A DNA stretch of 43,916 bases. Origin: Roseburia inulinivorans DSM 16841. GTDB lineage: Bacteria > Bacillota > Clostridia > Lachnospirales > Lachnospiraceae. Under the pieces are notes generated by a model that saw only the letters and a list, made by a program, of their open reading frames with translations, made no database searches and was not told the DNA's origin. The DNA lies in the NCBI RefSeq assembly GCF_000174195.1, contig NZ_ACFY01000139.1:1-43916 (forward strand), read 5' to 3'. Of the stretch, positions 28,687 to 38,108 are shown piece after piece. Within the stretch, counting starts at the first letter, position 1, and each line of letters starts with the position of its first letter. Both the position numbers and the translations under genes were made by a program.

Positions 28687-30650
28687 ATGGGAACAGTGGT
28701 AGTACGTAATTCTGTGGCAAAGAGAGTGATTGTCACACTCATGCCAGCAATCAGTTTTTGTGTATGTTTGGTTTGGCGGCAATCAGTGTGAACTTTCTGG
28801 AATATGGATCAACAGCAGATAGAATTGTGGGATATATCGGAGTGTCCTGTATCATTCCGATGATAGTTTCAATACCGTTTATTTTTAAAGTAAACAGGGA
28901 GAAAACCGTATTAGATATCAATACTTTCTATGTAACGCCATTTGTAGGAAGAACAAAAAATATCCCAGTTCAGGATGTAAAAGTATGCACCATTGGACGA
29001 AGAAAACAGATCCGATTATTCGATGAAAAATCAAATCTGATCTGTAAATATAAAAGTACTCAGGATAAAGAGCAGATCATTTTAAAAACGTTGCAAAAAG
29101 CAGGAACTTGTACATTTACATTTTCCGTCAGAAACGGAAAACAGGTTGTCGTAAAAGGTAGTGACAGAATTTTTACCGATTATCTTGCAACGGGAGAAGT
29201 TTCCAAGACAATCAATAGCTATAAATCGTTATACTACGTGCCACAGACCTCCTCTGTATCGGACAAAAAGCAGGAGCAGGACAGTCAGTTTGACCAGAAT
29301 ATAAAAAAGCAGATTGAAAAAAACAGAAAAATATTCCAGATAGCACAGATTGTGAGCCTGATTATTTTTTTAAGAGGAATGTTTATGCTGGCTTTTAACA
29401 CTCCTGGTGGAACAAGTGGCAAATTGGCGGTCATTTTCTTTTTCGGTGGAGTTATTGGAATGTTACTGAGTAAATATCTTTGCCGCAGAAAAGAATTTGA
29501 AATCACAAAGCCGACGTTCTATCGTGTGGAAGGGACTGCTGTCAATGAAAAAGATTTTGCATTCAGATCTTCCGATTCTGATCGTCACCTGATTTATGAA
29601 TTTCAGGATAAATATGGAGTGAAACATCAGCGGCCATCGGACAAAGTAAACGCTTCGGACACTGCATGGGGATTGGGTGTTGGCGAAAAGAAAATCTTAT
29701 GGTACAGTCCGTTTGTTCCATACTTACTGGATCAGGAGCCGTTAGAGTTTAAAATGTTCATGGATAGACGAAGACTTACCCCGGGTGAATGGATCAAACG
29801 GCATCCTATCCTGACCGTGGGTTGTATCGCTTTCATTGTATGGATTGGTTTTCGTGGATATAAGTTTGGAAAAGCGCAGATTTTTATTTACACACATGAC
29901 GGAAGAAACTTAAAAACAGAGTGGACAGCGCGTGATGCTGTCACAGATGAACAGACAAATACAGCGGTGGAGGCTGCAGGAATGGAGCGGGAAGAACTGG
30001 AAAAATGGTTGAAACAGTCCTTCTATCCATATTTTTATGTGAACAGTACCAGCTTTGGAGAGTTTGATGCATTTGATGTGGAAAATTATGCGGACGTCAT
30101 GGGAGAGGATAAGGTGGAAGCTATCCGGGAAAATATCTCCGATTATTGGGGAATTCATGACAGAAAAAGCCTTATGAAAACAACCGATTCCCTGTTACAA
30201 AAAGGCGATAAATATACTTATGCACAGACTTTGGAAAAATTAGGGGAAGAGGCGCTGACATTACCGGAGGACAGTATCTATTATACATACAAATTGTATG
30301 CCCCAGATGAAATGTGCAAATATCTGGGAACTTATTACGCATACAATAACATTGGGGATGCAGGAGTGGATGCATGGGACTATTGCAGATGCATCCGGTT
30401 ATTTGCATTTGGCTATATATGTGGTTATATTTCGTATGACGAATATCTGATTCATGCCGCACCGCTTGCAGTCTATCTGCAGAATGAATATGATTCCTGG
30501 GAAACAATGTATGAGAGTTATTACTACGGTTATCTTATTTTTGCAGGAAGAAATAAAAACTCAAGCAGCAGCGTCATCTATAGTGACTATAGATATTACG
30601 AGATCATGGCAGATAAGACAGAGATTCCGTTTCGGACAGAAGAGAGATAA
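28687..30650 (+). pseudogene. Multidomain membrane protein with C-terminal DUF1266, frameshifted near the start
   Basis: From ATG 28687 (AGAGG upstream) a short frame runs to TLMPAISF and then ends. A second frame continues FGLAAISVNFLEYGSTADRI to 30650. One more T in the five-T run at 28755-28759 joins them in the middle of a transmembrane helix, giving about 654 residues. Order: two N-terminal helices and a PH-like beta region (to about 170); a helical pair near LRGMFMLAFN; a DUF3592-like strand segment around YRVEGTAVNEKDFAF; another helix PILTVGCIAFIVWIGF; and a C-terminal DUF1266 domain recognised by WDYCRCIRLFAFGYICGYIS and SWETMYESYYYGYLIF. Function unknown. Confidence 0.7.
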
Positions 30651-30679
30651 TCTCACAACGGGAATACAGGAGTATTATT

Positions 30680-31596
30680 ATGAAAATCGGTATTATATCA
30701 GACATACACAGCAACATTTACGCTTTTAAGGCATGCACAGAGTATATGGAAAAACACAAATGTGACGAGTACTTCTTTCTTGGAGATTATATTTCCGATA
30801 CACCTTACACAAGAGAAACCATGGATTATCTGTATGAATTTATGGAAAACCATACCTGTTATCTGTTAAGGGGCAATCGTGAGGAGTACATGCTCACACA
30901 GCAGGAAGCCAGAAAAAGAAATGCACAGAGCAGATGTGGATAAGTAACTCAGCAAGTGGAAACCTACTCTACACTTACGGGCAGCTTGTGGATAAAGATT
31001 TTGATTTCTTTCGGAATCTTCCAATCACATTTATTTATGAGAAAGCAGGTTATCCGTCCATTACCTGTTGTCACGGATCACCGGCGAGCAGCAGGGAACT
31101 TTTGCAGTTGAATGAGGATCCGGTAAAACAATGGTTAGAAAAGATTGACACTGATTACATGATCTGTGCTCATACGCATTATCCGGGAGAGATGACATAC
31201 AAAAACAAACATTACTTTAATTCAGGCAGTGTTGGAATATCCATTGATGATGCCGGATATGCACAGTGCATGTTGTTAGAGTCCGGTGTGGAAAATGGAA
31301 CAACAATATGGAAACCTCAATTTCTGAAAGTACCTTATGACAATCAGAAAGTTGCACAGGATATGATCACCGGCGGCCTGCTTTCCATAGCACCGTGGTT
31401 TGTGAACAGCAACATTCTGACAATCCTTACCGGAATCGACTGTTCAGCCAAAATGGTTGAGTTGGCAGAAAAACTTGCGTTAGAGGACAATGCTCAGACA
31501 AAGTGGCCGCATATTGATGAAAAAAATTTTGAAGAGGCAGCCGCATATTATAAAATTCCGGATTACCGTGCCAGAAACAATGAAAAGGAATGTTAG
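30680..31596 (+). pseudogene. Calcineurin-like metallophosphoesterase, frameshifted
   Basis: The first frame begins MKIGIISDIHSNIYAF with the metal-binding D-x-H, then FFLGDYISDTPYT (G-D) and LLRGNREEYML (G-N-R/H-E). It stops soon after the five-A run at 30913-30917. The second frame begins WISNSASGNLLYTYGQLVDK and has ITCCHGSPASSRE (conserved G-H type) and YMICAHTHYPGEM (G/A-H-T-H). One more A in that run joins them into about 305 residues with the full metal-ligand set. Substrate unknown; yfcE-like or protein phosphatase relatives exist. It starts 30 bp after the DUF1266 gene and is probably co-transcribed. Confidence 0.8.
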
Positions 31597-31663
31597 GAAA
31601 AAGCTCACATTTGCAGAACAAACACCCTTAAATATAAATCCGTAAAATCAGGAGATGATGAAA

Positions 31664-32146
31664 ATGAATATAAGAACTGCAACATTACAAGACATAGACC
31701 AGATTGCGGCAGTGGAAAAAGAATGCTTTCCGGCAGCAGAGGCGGCAACAAAAGAGGAATTTGAGCAGAGGCTTTCACATTATGCAGATCATTTCTGGCT
31801 GATGTTCGAGGATGATAAATTAATCGCATTTGTTGATGGTATGGTGACAGATCAGGAAGACCTGACAGATGAAATGTATGAAAATGCATCCCTGCATCAG
31901 GAAAATGGAGCATGGCAGATGATATTTGGTGTCAATACGCTCCCGGCATATAGAAACCACGGCTATGCAGGAGAACTTTTAAAAAGAGCGATCGCAGATG
32001 CAAAAGACCAGGGAAGAAAAGGTCTTGTCCTTACGTGCAAAGACCGGCTGGTGCATTACTATGCAAAATTTGGTTTTGAAAACGAGGGCGTTTCAGAATC
32101 CATACACGGAAATGTCGTGTGGAATCAGATGAGACTGAAGTTTTAA
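31664..32146 (+). CDS. GNAT family N-acetyltransferase
   Basis: A 160-residue acetyltransferase of unknown substrate. The start at 31664 ([20 protein letters not shown]) has AGGAG 9 nt upstream; an ATG at 31655 abuts the Shine-Dalgarno sequence. The acetyl-CoA loop is seen in [20 protein letters not shown] (R/Q-x-x-G-x-A/G type). The C-terminus has the usual [15 protein letters not shown] strand. It is a single-domain, aralkylamine-acetyltransferase-like member. It begins the 31.6-34.6 kb run of intact small enzymes. Confidence 0.85.
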   Translation: MNIRTATLQDIDQIAAVEKECFPAAEAATKEEFEQRLSHYADHFWLMFEDDKLIAFVDGMVTDQEDLTDEMYENASLHQENGAWQMIFGVNTLPAYRNHGYAGELLKRAIADAKDQGRKGLVLTCKDRLVHYYAKFGFENEGVSESIHGNVVWNQMRLKF

Positions 32147-32199
32147 AGTTCAGGATGAATTCATGTAGATATAAGGAAAGACAGCAGGAGCGGATCAGT

Positions 32200-32484
32200 A
32201 TGTTTTGGGAAAAGAAAACAAAAATAAGAAAACATATTATTTTTTATGGCAGAGTTCAGGGAGTGGGGTTCCGTTATTATGCAGTGCAGAAAGCAAATCA
32301 GCTCGGACTGACCGGCTGGGTGAAAAATCTGTATGACGGCAGCGTGGAAATGGAAGTAGAAGGCGAGGAACCGCTGATCGATGAGCTGATCATTTTTTTG
32401 CAAAACCGTACCTACGTCTGGATTGAAAATATGGATGCAAAAAGCATCCCACTGGAACATGATAACGGATTTTACGAGAGATAA
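32200..32484 (+). CDS. Acylphosphatase
   Basis: A 94-residue enzyme that hydrolyses acyl phosphates. The start at 32200 is chosen for the GGAG 8-11 nt upstream; longer in-frame starts run into the GNAT gene. The signature [20 protein letters not shown] contains the catalytic Arg, and [19 protein letters not shown] contains the catalytic Asn and the second conserved motif. The family is normally about 90 residues. Confidence 0.92.
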   Translation: MFWEKKTKIRKHIIFYGRVQGVGFRYYAVQKANQLGLTGWVKNLYDGSVEMEVEGEEPLIDELIIFLQNRTYVWIENMDAKSIPLEHDNGFYER

Positions 32485-32568
32485 AAGAAGATATAATATG
32501 CAGATGGCAGTTATGCGGATGCATGTTTGATGATAAAAAATTGAAAGAAAATAAGGAGTGTGACAGCT

Positions 32569-34053
32569 ATGCCATGTACAACAATTTTAGTAGGAAAAAA
32601 AGCAAGTTATGACGGATCAACCATAATCGCAAGAAATGATGATTCAGGATCCGGACATTATACTTCAAAAAAATTTGCAGTGATCCACCCGGAGGAACAG
32701 CCGAAAATCTATAAATCGGTCATTTCGCATGTTGAGATCGAGCTTCCGGAAAATCCGATGCGTTATACTGCAATGCCAAATGCAGAAGAGGGCGAAGGTA
32801 TCTGGGCAGCCTGCGGAGTGAATGAAGCCCATGTCGGAATGACAGCAACCGAAACAATCACATCCAATCCAAGAGTTCTTGGAGCTGATCCGCTTGTAAG
32901 ATATCAGCCTGCAAAAGACGGAAAAGAAGAAATTCCTGGAGGAATCGGGGAAGAGGATATTGTATACATTGTACTTCCATACATACACAGTGCAAGGGAA
33001 GGTGTCAAACGTCTTGGCAGCCTGTTAGAACAGTATGGTACTTATGAAATGAATGGAATTGCATTCCAGGATGCAGATGAAATCTGGTGGCTTGAGACAA
33101 TTGGCGGACATCACTGGATCGCACGCAAAGTACCGGATGATGTTTATGTCATGATGCCAAATCAGTTTGGAATGGATCAGTTCGATCTTGAGGATGCACT
33201 TTCAAACCAGAAAGAATATATGTGTTCCGCCGATCTGAAGGAGTTTGTTGAAAAATATCATTTGAACCTTTCACAGGATGGAACGTTTAATCCAAGAGAT
33301 ATTTTTGGCAGTCATGATGACTCTGATCATGTATATAATACACCGAGAGCATGGTATATGGCACGCTGCCTGAATCCGAGTACAATGAACTGGGATGGAC
33401 CGGATGCAGATTTTACACCACTTTCTGATGATATCCCTTGGTGCATGGTTCCGGAGAAAAAGGTGACGATCGAAGATGTGAAATACGTTCTTTCTTCTCA
33501 TTTTCAGGGAACACCGTATGATCCGTATGCATCTTATGGAGATAAATCCATGAAAGGTGCATATCGTGCAATTGGTGTAAACCGGACAGATTTCCTGGGA
33601 ATCATCCAGATGAGACCGGATGCAGGAGAAGACAGCCGGGCAATCGAATGGGTCGCATTTGCTTCGAACGTATTTAATACAACTGCACCGTTTTACACAG
33701 ATGTAGAGAAAGTACCGGAGTATTTTTCCAATACGACCGGAGATGCTTCGACTGATAATTTTTACTGGGCAAGCAGGATGATCGCAGCCATGGCAGATGC
33801 TTCTTATAGTAAATCCATTTTCCATATTGAACGTTATCAGGAAAGAGTTATGTCAAAAGGACATGAATATATCAACCAATATGATGAACTTCTTGAGAAG
33901 GAAAGCAACGCAGAAAAACGCATGCAGCTTCGTCAGGAGGCAAATGAAAAAATCGCTGACATGGTAAAAAAAGAAACTCAGGATACATTGAATAAAGTAT
34001 TGTATGAGCTGAGCAATCAGATGAAAAATGCATACTCCAGATCAGACGCATAA
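32569..34053 (+). CDS. C69 family dipeptidase (Ntn hydrolase, PepD-like)
   Basis: A 494-residue dipeptidase. MPCTTILVGKKASYDGSTII is the C69 start: the Cys at residue 3 becomes the N-terminal nucleophile after processing. The start at 32569 is preferred to a GTG 9 bp earlier because AAGGAG then has good spacing. Further family strings are ARNDDSGSG, EGIWAACGVNEAHVGMTATE and WWLETIGGHHWIARKVPDD. No signal peptide is visible, so it is cytoplasmic. Probable role: peptide turnover. Neighbouring genes do not clarify a pathway. Confidence 0.93.
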   Translation: MPCTTILVGKKASYDGSTIIARNDDSGSGHYTSKKFAVIHPEEQPKIYKSVISHVEIELPENPMRYTAMPNAEEGEGIWAACGVNEAHVGMTATETITSNPRVLGADPLVRYQPAKDGKEEIPGGIGEEDIVYIVLPYIHSAREGVKRLGSLLEQYGTYEMNGIAFQDADEIWWLETIGGHHWIARKVPDDVYVMMPNQFGMDQFDLEDALSNQKEYMCSADLKEFVEKYHLNLSQDGTFNPRDIFGSHDDSDHVYNTPRAWYMARCLNPSTMNWDGPDADFTPLSDDIPWCMVPEKKVTIEDVKYVLSSHFQGTPYDPYASYGDKSMKGAYRAIGVNRTDFLGIIQMRPDAGEDSRAIEWVAFASNVFNTTAPFYTDVEKVPEYFSNTTGDASTDNFYWASRMIAAMADASYSKSIFHIERYQERVMSKGHEYINQYDELLEKESNAEKRMQLRQEANEKIADMVKKETQDTLNKVLYELSNQMKNAYSRSDA

Positions 34054-34089
34054 GGAACGATTATATTTGTTGGAGAGTGGTGAAAAGTT

Positions 34090-34560
34090 ATGAAGTTATT
34101 GTTTAAACAAAGGTTGTTTTCATGGTTTGACAGCTATGATATTTATGATGAAGCCGGCAATACTGTGTATGTAGTAAAAGGCCAGTTTTCCTGGGGACAT
34201 AAACTTGCAATTTATGACGCTTATGGAAATGAAGTAGGAATGGTTGTTCAGAAAGTTCTTACCTTCCTTCCTAAATTCGAAATTTATAAAAACGGCAGTT
34301 ATATCGGATACCTGAGCAAAGAATTCTCATTCCTGACACCACATTACAATATTGATTACAACGGATGGCATATTGATGGAACCATTATGGAATGGGATTA
34401 TAGTATTCTTGATCGAAGCGGTTATCAGATAGCAAAAATAAGTAAAGAATTGTTTCGTATGACTGACACTTATGTTATTGATGTACAGGATCCGGGAAAT
34501 GCATTAGATGCGTTGATGTTTGTACTTGCAATTGATGCAGAAAAATGTTCCAGAAATTAA
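34090..34560 (+). CDS. LURP-one-related/scramblase-like (YxjI) family protein
   Basis: A 156-residue beta-rich protein with the LOR pattern of repeated Y-D-x-x-G-x strands: SYDIYDEAGNTVYVVKGQF, HKLAIYDAYGNEVGMVVQKV and KFEIYKNGSYIGYLSKEFSF. The end AKISKELFRMTDTYVIDVQD is typical of the family, which resembles the tubby C-terminal fold. Function is unknown in bacteria. No signal peptide or membrane helix. It is 36 bp after the dipeptidase gene, possibly co-transcribed. Confidence 0.8.
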   Translation: MKLLFKQRLFSWFDSYDIYDEAGNTVYVVKGQFSWGHKLAIYDAYGNEVGMVVQKVLTFLPKFEIYKNGSYIGYLSKEFSFLTPHYNIDYNGWHIDGTIMEWDYSILDRSGYQIAKISKELFRMTDTYVIDVQDPGNALDALMFVLAIDAEKCSRN

Positions 34561-34692
34561 ATGGTTAATTGTGTTGCTGGAGAAAGAAGTAAAAAAGTAT
34601 TTCAAATCAGAAAAGGAAGAAATAGAACAATCGCAATTTAACGCTTGAAAAAAGGAACAATCGCATTTGTTCATTTGTAAAGTAATTGTACA

Positions 34693-34723
34693 CAATGTCT
34701 GCTACGTATTGTAGCAGGCATTG
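34693..34723 (+). terminator. Strong hairpin between the LURP-like gene and the HTH gene
   Basis: CAATGTCTGCTAC pairs with GTAGCAGGCATTG (one mismatch) around a GTATT loop. No T run follows, so it may be a processing stem or operator rather than a terminator. Upstream, ACAATCGCA occurs twice (near 34625 and 34660). Confidence 0.4.
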
Positions 34724-34796
34724 TAAATGGCGGTTTCTTGTTAAAAACTCGAAAATCATTATAATGAGTTTACCAAATAATAAGGAGGACTCAAAA

Positions 34797-35234
34797 ATGA
34801 ATTTAGGAGAAAAAATCAAAGAATGCAGAAAGCAGGCAGGTTTTTCACAGGAGCAGCTTGCTGAAAGACTAAATGTATCAAGACAAGCAATTACAAAATG
34901 GGAAACTAATAAAGGTATTCCCGATATTGTTAATCTAATAGCGATTAGCGATGAATTTGGATTGAGTTTGGACGAGTTGATTAAGGATGATGTTGCCGTA
35001 AAAAAGAAAATAATTACTGATAGTTCAGCTAAAAAGTGGCACATTTTGATGATTGTATACTTGGTGGCTATCGTAGCATATATTGTTTATTTTGTAATCT
35101 GCCATAAAATATTGATGATTGGATTTTTGGTTGCTACTCTATTTATGCTGTTCTTTGAATTGAGAATTTTTATGTGTAAAGGAGAAACGAATGAAACTAC
35201 TTGTGATAGATATACAAAAAGGAATAACAGATAG
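34797..35234 (+). CDS. XRE-family transcriptional regulator with two C-terminal membrane helices
   Basis: A 145-residue protein starting at the ATG after AAGGAGGAC. Residues 1-65 are a SinR/Xre-type HTH: MNLGEKIKECRKQAGFSQEQ and LAERLNVSRQAITKWETNKG. After a short linker come two transmembrane helices (about residues 83-101 and 105-123), so DNA-binding at the membrane is expected, a layout common in Lachnospiraceae. Its last 14 codons overlap the next gene in a different frame. Targets unknown. Confidence 0.8.
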   Translation: MNLGEKIKECRKQAGFSQEQLAERLNVSRQAITKWETNKGIPDIVNLIAISDEFGLSLDELIKDDVAVKKKIITDSSAKKWHILMIVYLVAIVAYIVYFVICHKILMIGFLVATLFMLFFELRIFMCKGETNETTCDRYTKRNNR

Positions 35235-35709
35235 CAGACTTTTTAATTTTGATGAATTTATTGATAATACTTCAAGAATTATACAAGTAGCTAGAGACAA
35301 TCAAATAGAGGTTATCTATTTTCAGCATGATGATGGACCAGGAACTGGATTTTCAATCGGCGATGAAGAATTCGAGATTGCAGAACAGGTGCATCCAAGG
35401 GAAGGTGAAAAGATATTTACAAAAAATATCAATAGTTGTTTCGGAAATAAAGATTTTACAGATTATGTTAAAGATGAAAATACATTAATGATAGTTGGGT
35501 TACAGACAAATTTCTGTATAGATGCAACTGTGAAATCTGCTTTTGAAAGAGGATATAAAGTAATTGTTCCACAAGGGGCAAATTCAACGTTTGATAACGA
35601 CTATATGTCTGGAGAAGAAACCTATAAATATTACAATGATATGATGTGGCCAAAGAGATTTGCTACATGTGTATCTGTTGATGAGGCAATTAAGTTGATG
35701 CAAAGTTAA
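35191..35709 (+). CDS. Isochorismatase-family cysteine hydrolase
   Basis: A 172-residue member of the nicotinamidase/isochorismatase fold. The catalytic triad is visible: Asp7 in LLVIDIQKG, Lys78 in IFTKNINSCF and Cys109 in LQTNFCIDATVKSAFERGY. AAGGAG precedes the ATG, which lies inside the end of the upstream HTH gene. Substrate cannot be told; relatives hydrolyse nicotinamide, isochorismate or N-carbamoyl compounds. No NAD or siderophore genes are nearby. Confidence 0.88.
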   Translation: MKLLVIDIQKGITDSRLFNFDEFIDNTSRIIQVARDNQIEVIYFQHDDGPGTGFSIGDEEFEIAEQVHPREGEKIFTKNINSCFGNKDFTDYVKDENTLMIVGLQTNFCIDATVKSAFERGYKVIVPQGANSTFDNDYMSGEETYKYYNDMMWPKRFATCVSVDEAIKLMQS

Positions 35710-35739
35710 ATTAGGAGTTATATGTGGAGGAGGATTATT

Positions 35740-35987
35740 ATGAATACAGTTAGAATGATTTTATGTGGAAATGTTGAAGATAGCAGAATGAATCCAAGTG
35801 AAAAGGTAGGAGAAGTATCAGTGGTTTTTGTTTCTACAGAGGAGGAAAAATTAAGAATAAACTTAAAAAATTGCAAGATAAAAATCCTGAAAAATTTTAT
35901 ATGGAATACGTTACTCCATTAGATGTTGACTTAACAAGTTTAGAGCACTATCCATCGATTGAAATATCAAAAAATGATTTACAATAA
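35740..35987 (+). pseudogene. Small unknown protein, probably frameshifted
   Basis: Starts MNTVRMILCGNVEDSRMNPS after AGGAGG and reads through VSVVFVSTEEEKLR. The current frame then gives low-complexity residues and stops at 35922, while another frame gives KLKKLQDKNPEKFYMEYVTP and LDVDLTSLEHYPSIEISKND to 35987. One extra A at 35856-35857 joins them into an acidic protein of about 81 residues. The family is not recognised and no motif stands out. It follows the isochorismatase gene by 30 bp. Confidence 0.5.
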
Positions 35988-36034
35988 CAATTTGTTTGTG
36001 CATTGATGGTTATCTTGAGCTTAGGAGGCGTTTA

Positions 36035-36637
36035 ATGAAAACTGTTTTTTTACATGGGTTGGGACAAACTGCACAGGACTGGAAAGAAGTAGTCCAACAA
36101 CTATCAATTTCTGATGTCGATTGCCCAGAACTTTTTTCTTTAACAGAAGATGAAATATCCTATTCGCAGATTTTGGGTGATTTAGAACAGCGGTATTCAG
36201 AAGTAAAAGAGCCGCTTCGTATCTGCGGTCTTTCGTTAGGTGCGCTTCTTGCGATTGATTTTGCTATTCGACATGAGGAAAAAGTGGATTCGCTGGTTTT
36301 GATTGGCGCACAATATAAAGTTCCAAGTTTACTGATAGATTTTCAAAATCTTATCTTCCGTTGTATGCCAAACAAGGTTTTTGAAAGTATGGGACTATCA
36401 AAAAGCAGCACCATAAAATTGGCTCACTCTATGCGGTCATTGGATTTTACTTTGCAATTAAATAATATTCGTTGTCCAGTAACAATTTTGTGTGGCAAAA
36501 AGGATACTGCCAATCTAAAGGCTTCTAAAAGGCTAAAAGAATTGCTACCCCAAGCTACTTTGCACATCGTTCCAAATGCAGGACATGAACTCAATAAATA
36601 TGCACCAAACACGATTGCAGAGATATTAAATCAGTAA
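36035..36637 (+). CDS. Alpha/beta hydrolase
   Basis: A 200-residue intact hydrolase; the start at 36035 has AGGAGG 8 nt upstream (MKTVFLHGLGQTAQDWKEVV). HG near residue 7 forms the oxyanion region. The nucleophile is the Ser in CGLSLGALLAIDFA, the acid is probably in LCGKKDTANLKAS, and the His is in VPNAGHELNKYAPN. It resembles small esterases and MenH-like enzymes, without a specific assignment. It is upstream of unrelated small membrane genes. Confidence 0.85.
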   Translation: MKTVFLHGLGQTAQDWKEVVQQLSISDVDCPELFSLTEDEISYSQILGDLEQRYSEVKEPLRICGLSLGALLAIDFAIRHEEKVDSLVLIGAQYKVPSLLIDFQNLIFRCMPNKVFESMGLSKSSTIKLAHSMRSLDFTLQLNNIRCPVTILCGKKDTANLKASKRLKELLPQATLHIVPNAGHELNKYAPNTIAEILNQ

Positions 36638-36778
36638 ATTTATCGTGCAAAAAATATAGTAAGATAAATTGTCTGACAGGTAAGCGATCTCTCTCACTTT
36701 CATCACAACATCCCACTGTCCTTAGAGAGATGGACGAAGTATAATGTAAGCAACAATCGAAGTTTCAGGAGGAAAATC

Positions 36779-36943
36779 ATGAGCAGTAGGGGAATTTTTA
36801 TTTTAGCGATTACATGGATTGTTATGTCACCGTTTTGGTTCTGGGCAGAAAATATTGCGTTAGGTATCATATGGCTATGTGGCGGAGTCATTGAACTATT
36901 TATCGCATTAGTGAGACGCAGCAAAGAGAAGAAAAGCAAGTAA
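36779..36943 (+). CDS. Small two-helix membrane protein
   Basis: A 54-residue protein: MSSRGIFILAITWIVMSPFW, then ENIALGIIWLCGGVIELFIA, and a basic tail ending RRSKEKKSK. CAGGAGG is 9 nt upstream of the ATG. Two hydrophobic segments suggest a hairpin in the membrane with both ends cytoplasmic. The family is not recognised. The gap before it holds a hairpin-like pair ATCTCTCT...AGAGAGAT (about 36687-36731). Confidence 0.6.
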   Translation: MSSRGIFILAITWIVMSPFWFWAENIALGIIWLCGGVIELFIALVRRSKEKKSK

Positions 36944-37005
36944 ATTCAAGTTTTTTAAACTAAAGAATTTATAATTTTGAGGGAAATAATGATTTCGTTA
37001 CTTAA

Positions 37006-37107
37006 TTGTCATTTTGGGGGATAGATTTGTTATTTGGAGCGATTCCGTCATTTGTTCTTATGCTATGCAGGGTATCGAAGAAGCAGCCAAGAGAAGAAAT
37101 GGAATAA
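37006..37107 (+). pseudogene. Possible remnant of a small membrane protein like the one at 36779
   Basis: An open stretch from TTG reads LSFWGIDLLFGAIPSFVLML followed by CRVSKKQPREEME. The pattern (short helix, then R-x-S-K and a charged tail) resembles the C-terminal half of the preceding 54-residue protein, suggesting a decayed tandem paralogue. No good start codon or ribosome-binding site is seen. Confidence 0.3.
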
Positions 37108-37141
37108 ATGCGATATTTTATTAAAAGGGAAGATGAGATAA

Positions 37142-37525
37142 ATGGATCTGAAAAAGAAATCTAATATATTGGCTGAAGAAGAACCAAAATACATAATATC
37201 GTTAAAGGAAGGATATAGAATTCTGCATATCATAATGTCGATATTATTTTTGTCATGTACGCTGTACTTTGGAATGATATCATTTCGTGCTGGTACAGAT
37301 ACGATGGTTTTTGATATTGGATTTACAGGGATTGTATTTGTATTTTTTATTTATACATTGAACGGTATGACAAAAAGATGTGAAAGATACAAAGAAAAAG
37401 TTGTATACTCCTGTCTCTTTACAAAAAGAGAATATAATTTGTCAGACATTGCATCCTCCAATGAAAAAATTGAAGAATTCTATAAGGATTATGGCGATGG
37501 CAATGTAAGTAACAATTGGGATTGA
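37142..37525 (+). CDS. Small membrane protein with PH-like C-terminus, unknown
   Basis: A 127-residue protein with two transmembrane helices (about residues 28-48 and 55-73) and a cytoplasmic end EKVVYSCLFTKREYNLSDIA that resembles the start of bacterial PH-like folds. It may be a DUF6560-type protein, but this is unsure. Its end overlaps the upstream part of the next gene's leader, suggesting co-transcription. No enzyme motif is seen. Confidence 0.6.
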   Translation: MDLKKKSNILAEEEPKYIISLKEGYRILHIIMSILFLSCTLYFGMISFRAGTDTMVFDIGFTGIVFVFFIYTLNGMTKRCERYKEKVVYSCLFTKREYNLSDIASSNEKIEEFYKDYGDGNVSNNWD

Positions 37526-37539
37526 CCGAGGTAAATGTT

Positions 37540-38007
37540 ATGAATGAATTAGTATATAGAAATCTATCCGAAGATGCAAAACGACAAATATGTGCATGGA
37601 AATATGGCGGAGAATACGATTTGTATAATCTTCCTGCTTACGAAGAAATGCAAGTTCGACAGATAGGATTCATGAATCCCAAAAGTGAAAAAAATTATTA
37701 TGGTTTTTGGGATGAAAGCATATTGGTAGGATTTGTCAATATATTGGAGGAAAAAGAGGAGGTATTTATTGGAATAGGGGTAAATCCTGATTTGTGTAAT
37801 AAACATTATGGTCAACGAATGCTCTTGATTGCTTATGAGATTTCAAAAAAGTTATATCCTAACAAGCCGTTGTATTTGGAAGTTCGTACATGGAATACCA
37901 GAGCGGTAAAATGCTATGAAAAGGCAGGATTTAGGATTGATGGACAAGCTTATGAGTTGACAACAGGAATTGGTACTGGAACATTCTATCGAATGATAAG
38001 AGAATAG
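37540..38007 (+). CDS. GNAT family N-acetyltransferase
   Basis: A 155-residue acetyltransferase of the RimI-like class. The start at 37540 (MNELVYRNLSEDAKRQICAW) follows GAGGTAAATGTT. Acetyl-CoA-binding residues lie in IGVNPDLCNKHYGQRMLLIA, and the usual C-terminal motif is LEVRTWNTRAVKCYEKAGF. The acceptor is unknown. It is followed by a clear terminator, ending this small transcription unit. Confidence 0.85.
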   Translation: MNELVYRNLSEDAKRQICAWKYGGEYDLYNLPAYEEMQVRQIGFMNPKSEKNYYGFWDESILVGFVNILEEKEEVFIGIGVNPDLCNKHYGQRMLLIAYEISKKLYPNKPLYLEVRTWNTRAVKCYEKAGFRIDGQAYELTTGIGTGTFYRMIRE

Positions 38008-38052
38008 GTTAAATTCTTGTTTGAAAAATTGAGAAATCGTAAAATTGAAGAA

Positions 38053-38090
38053 ATGCACAGTTCTCGGCTTATCGGGAGCTGTGCATTTTT
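38053..38090 (+). terminator. Intrinsic terminator after the GNAT gene
   Basis: ATGCACAG-TCTCG and its complement CGGGA-CTGTGCAT form a long stem followed by TTTTT. Confidence 0.85.
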
Positions 38091-38108
38091 GTAAATAAAT
38101 ATTTTTAA

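Noticed and set aside
30901..30945. Programmed ribosomal frameshifting in the metallophosphoesterase (A-rich site)
   Set aside because: The A run is not in the X-XXY-YYZ register needed for a -1 slip in the zero frame, no downstream stem or internal Shine-Dalgarno sequence is evident, and several unrelated genes show the same kind of break.
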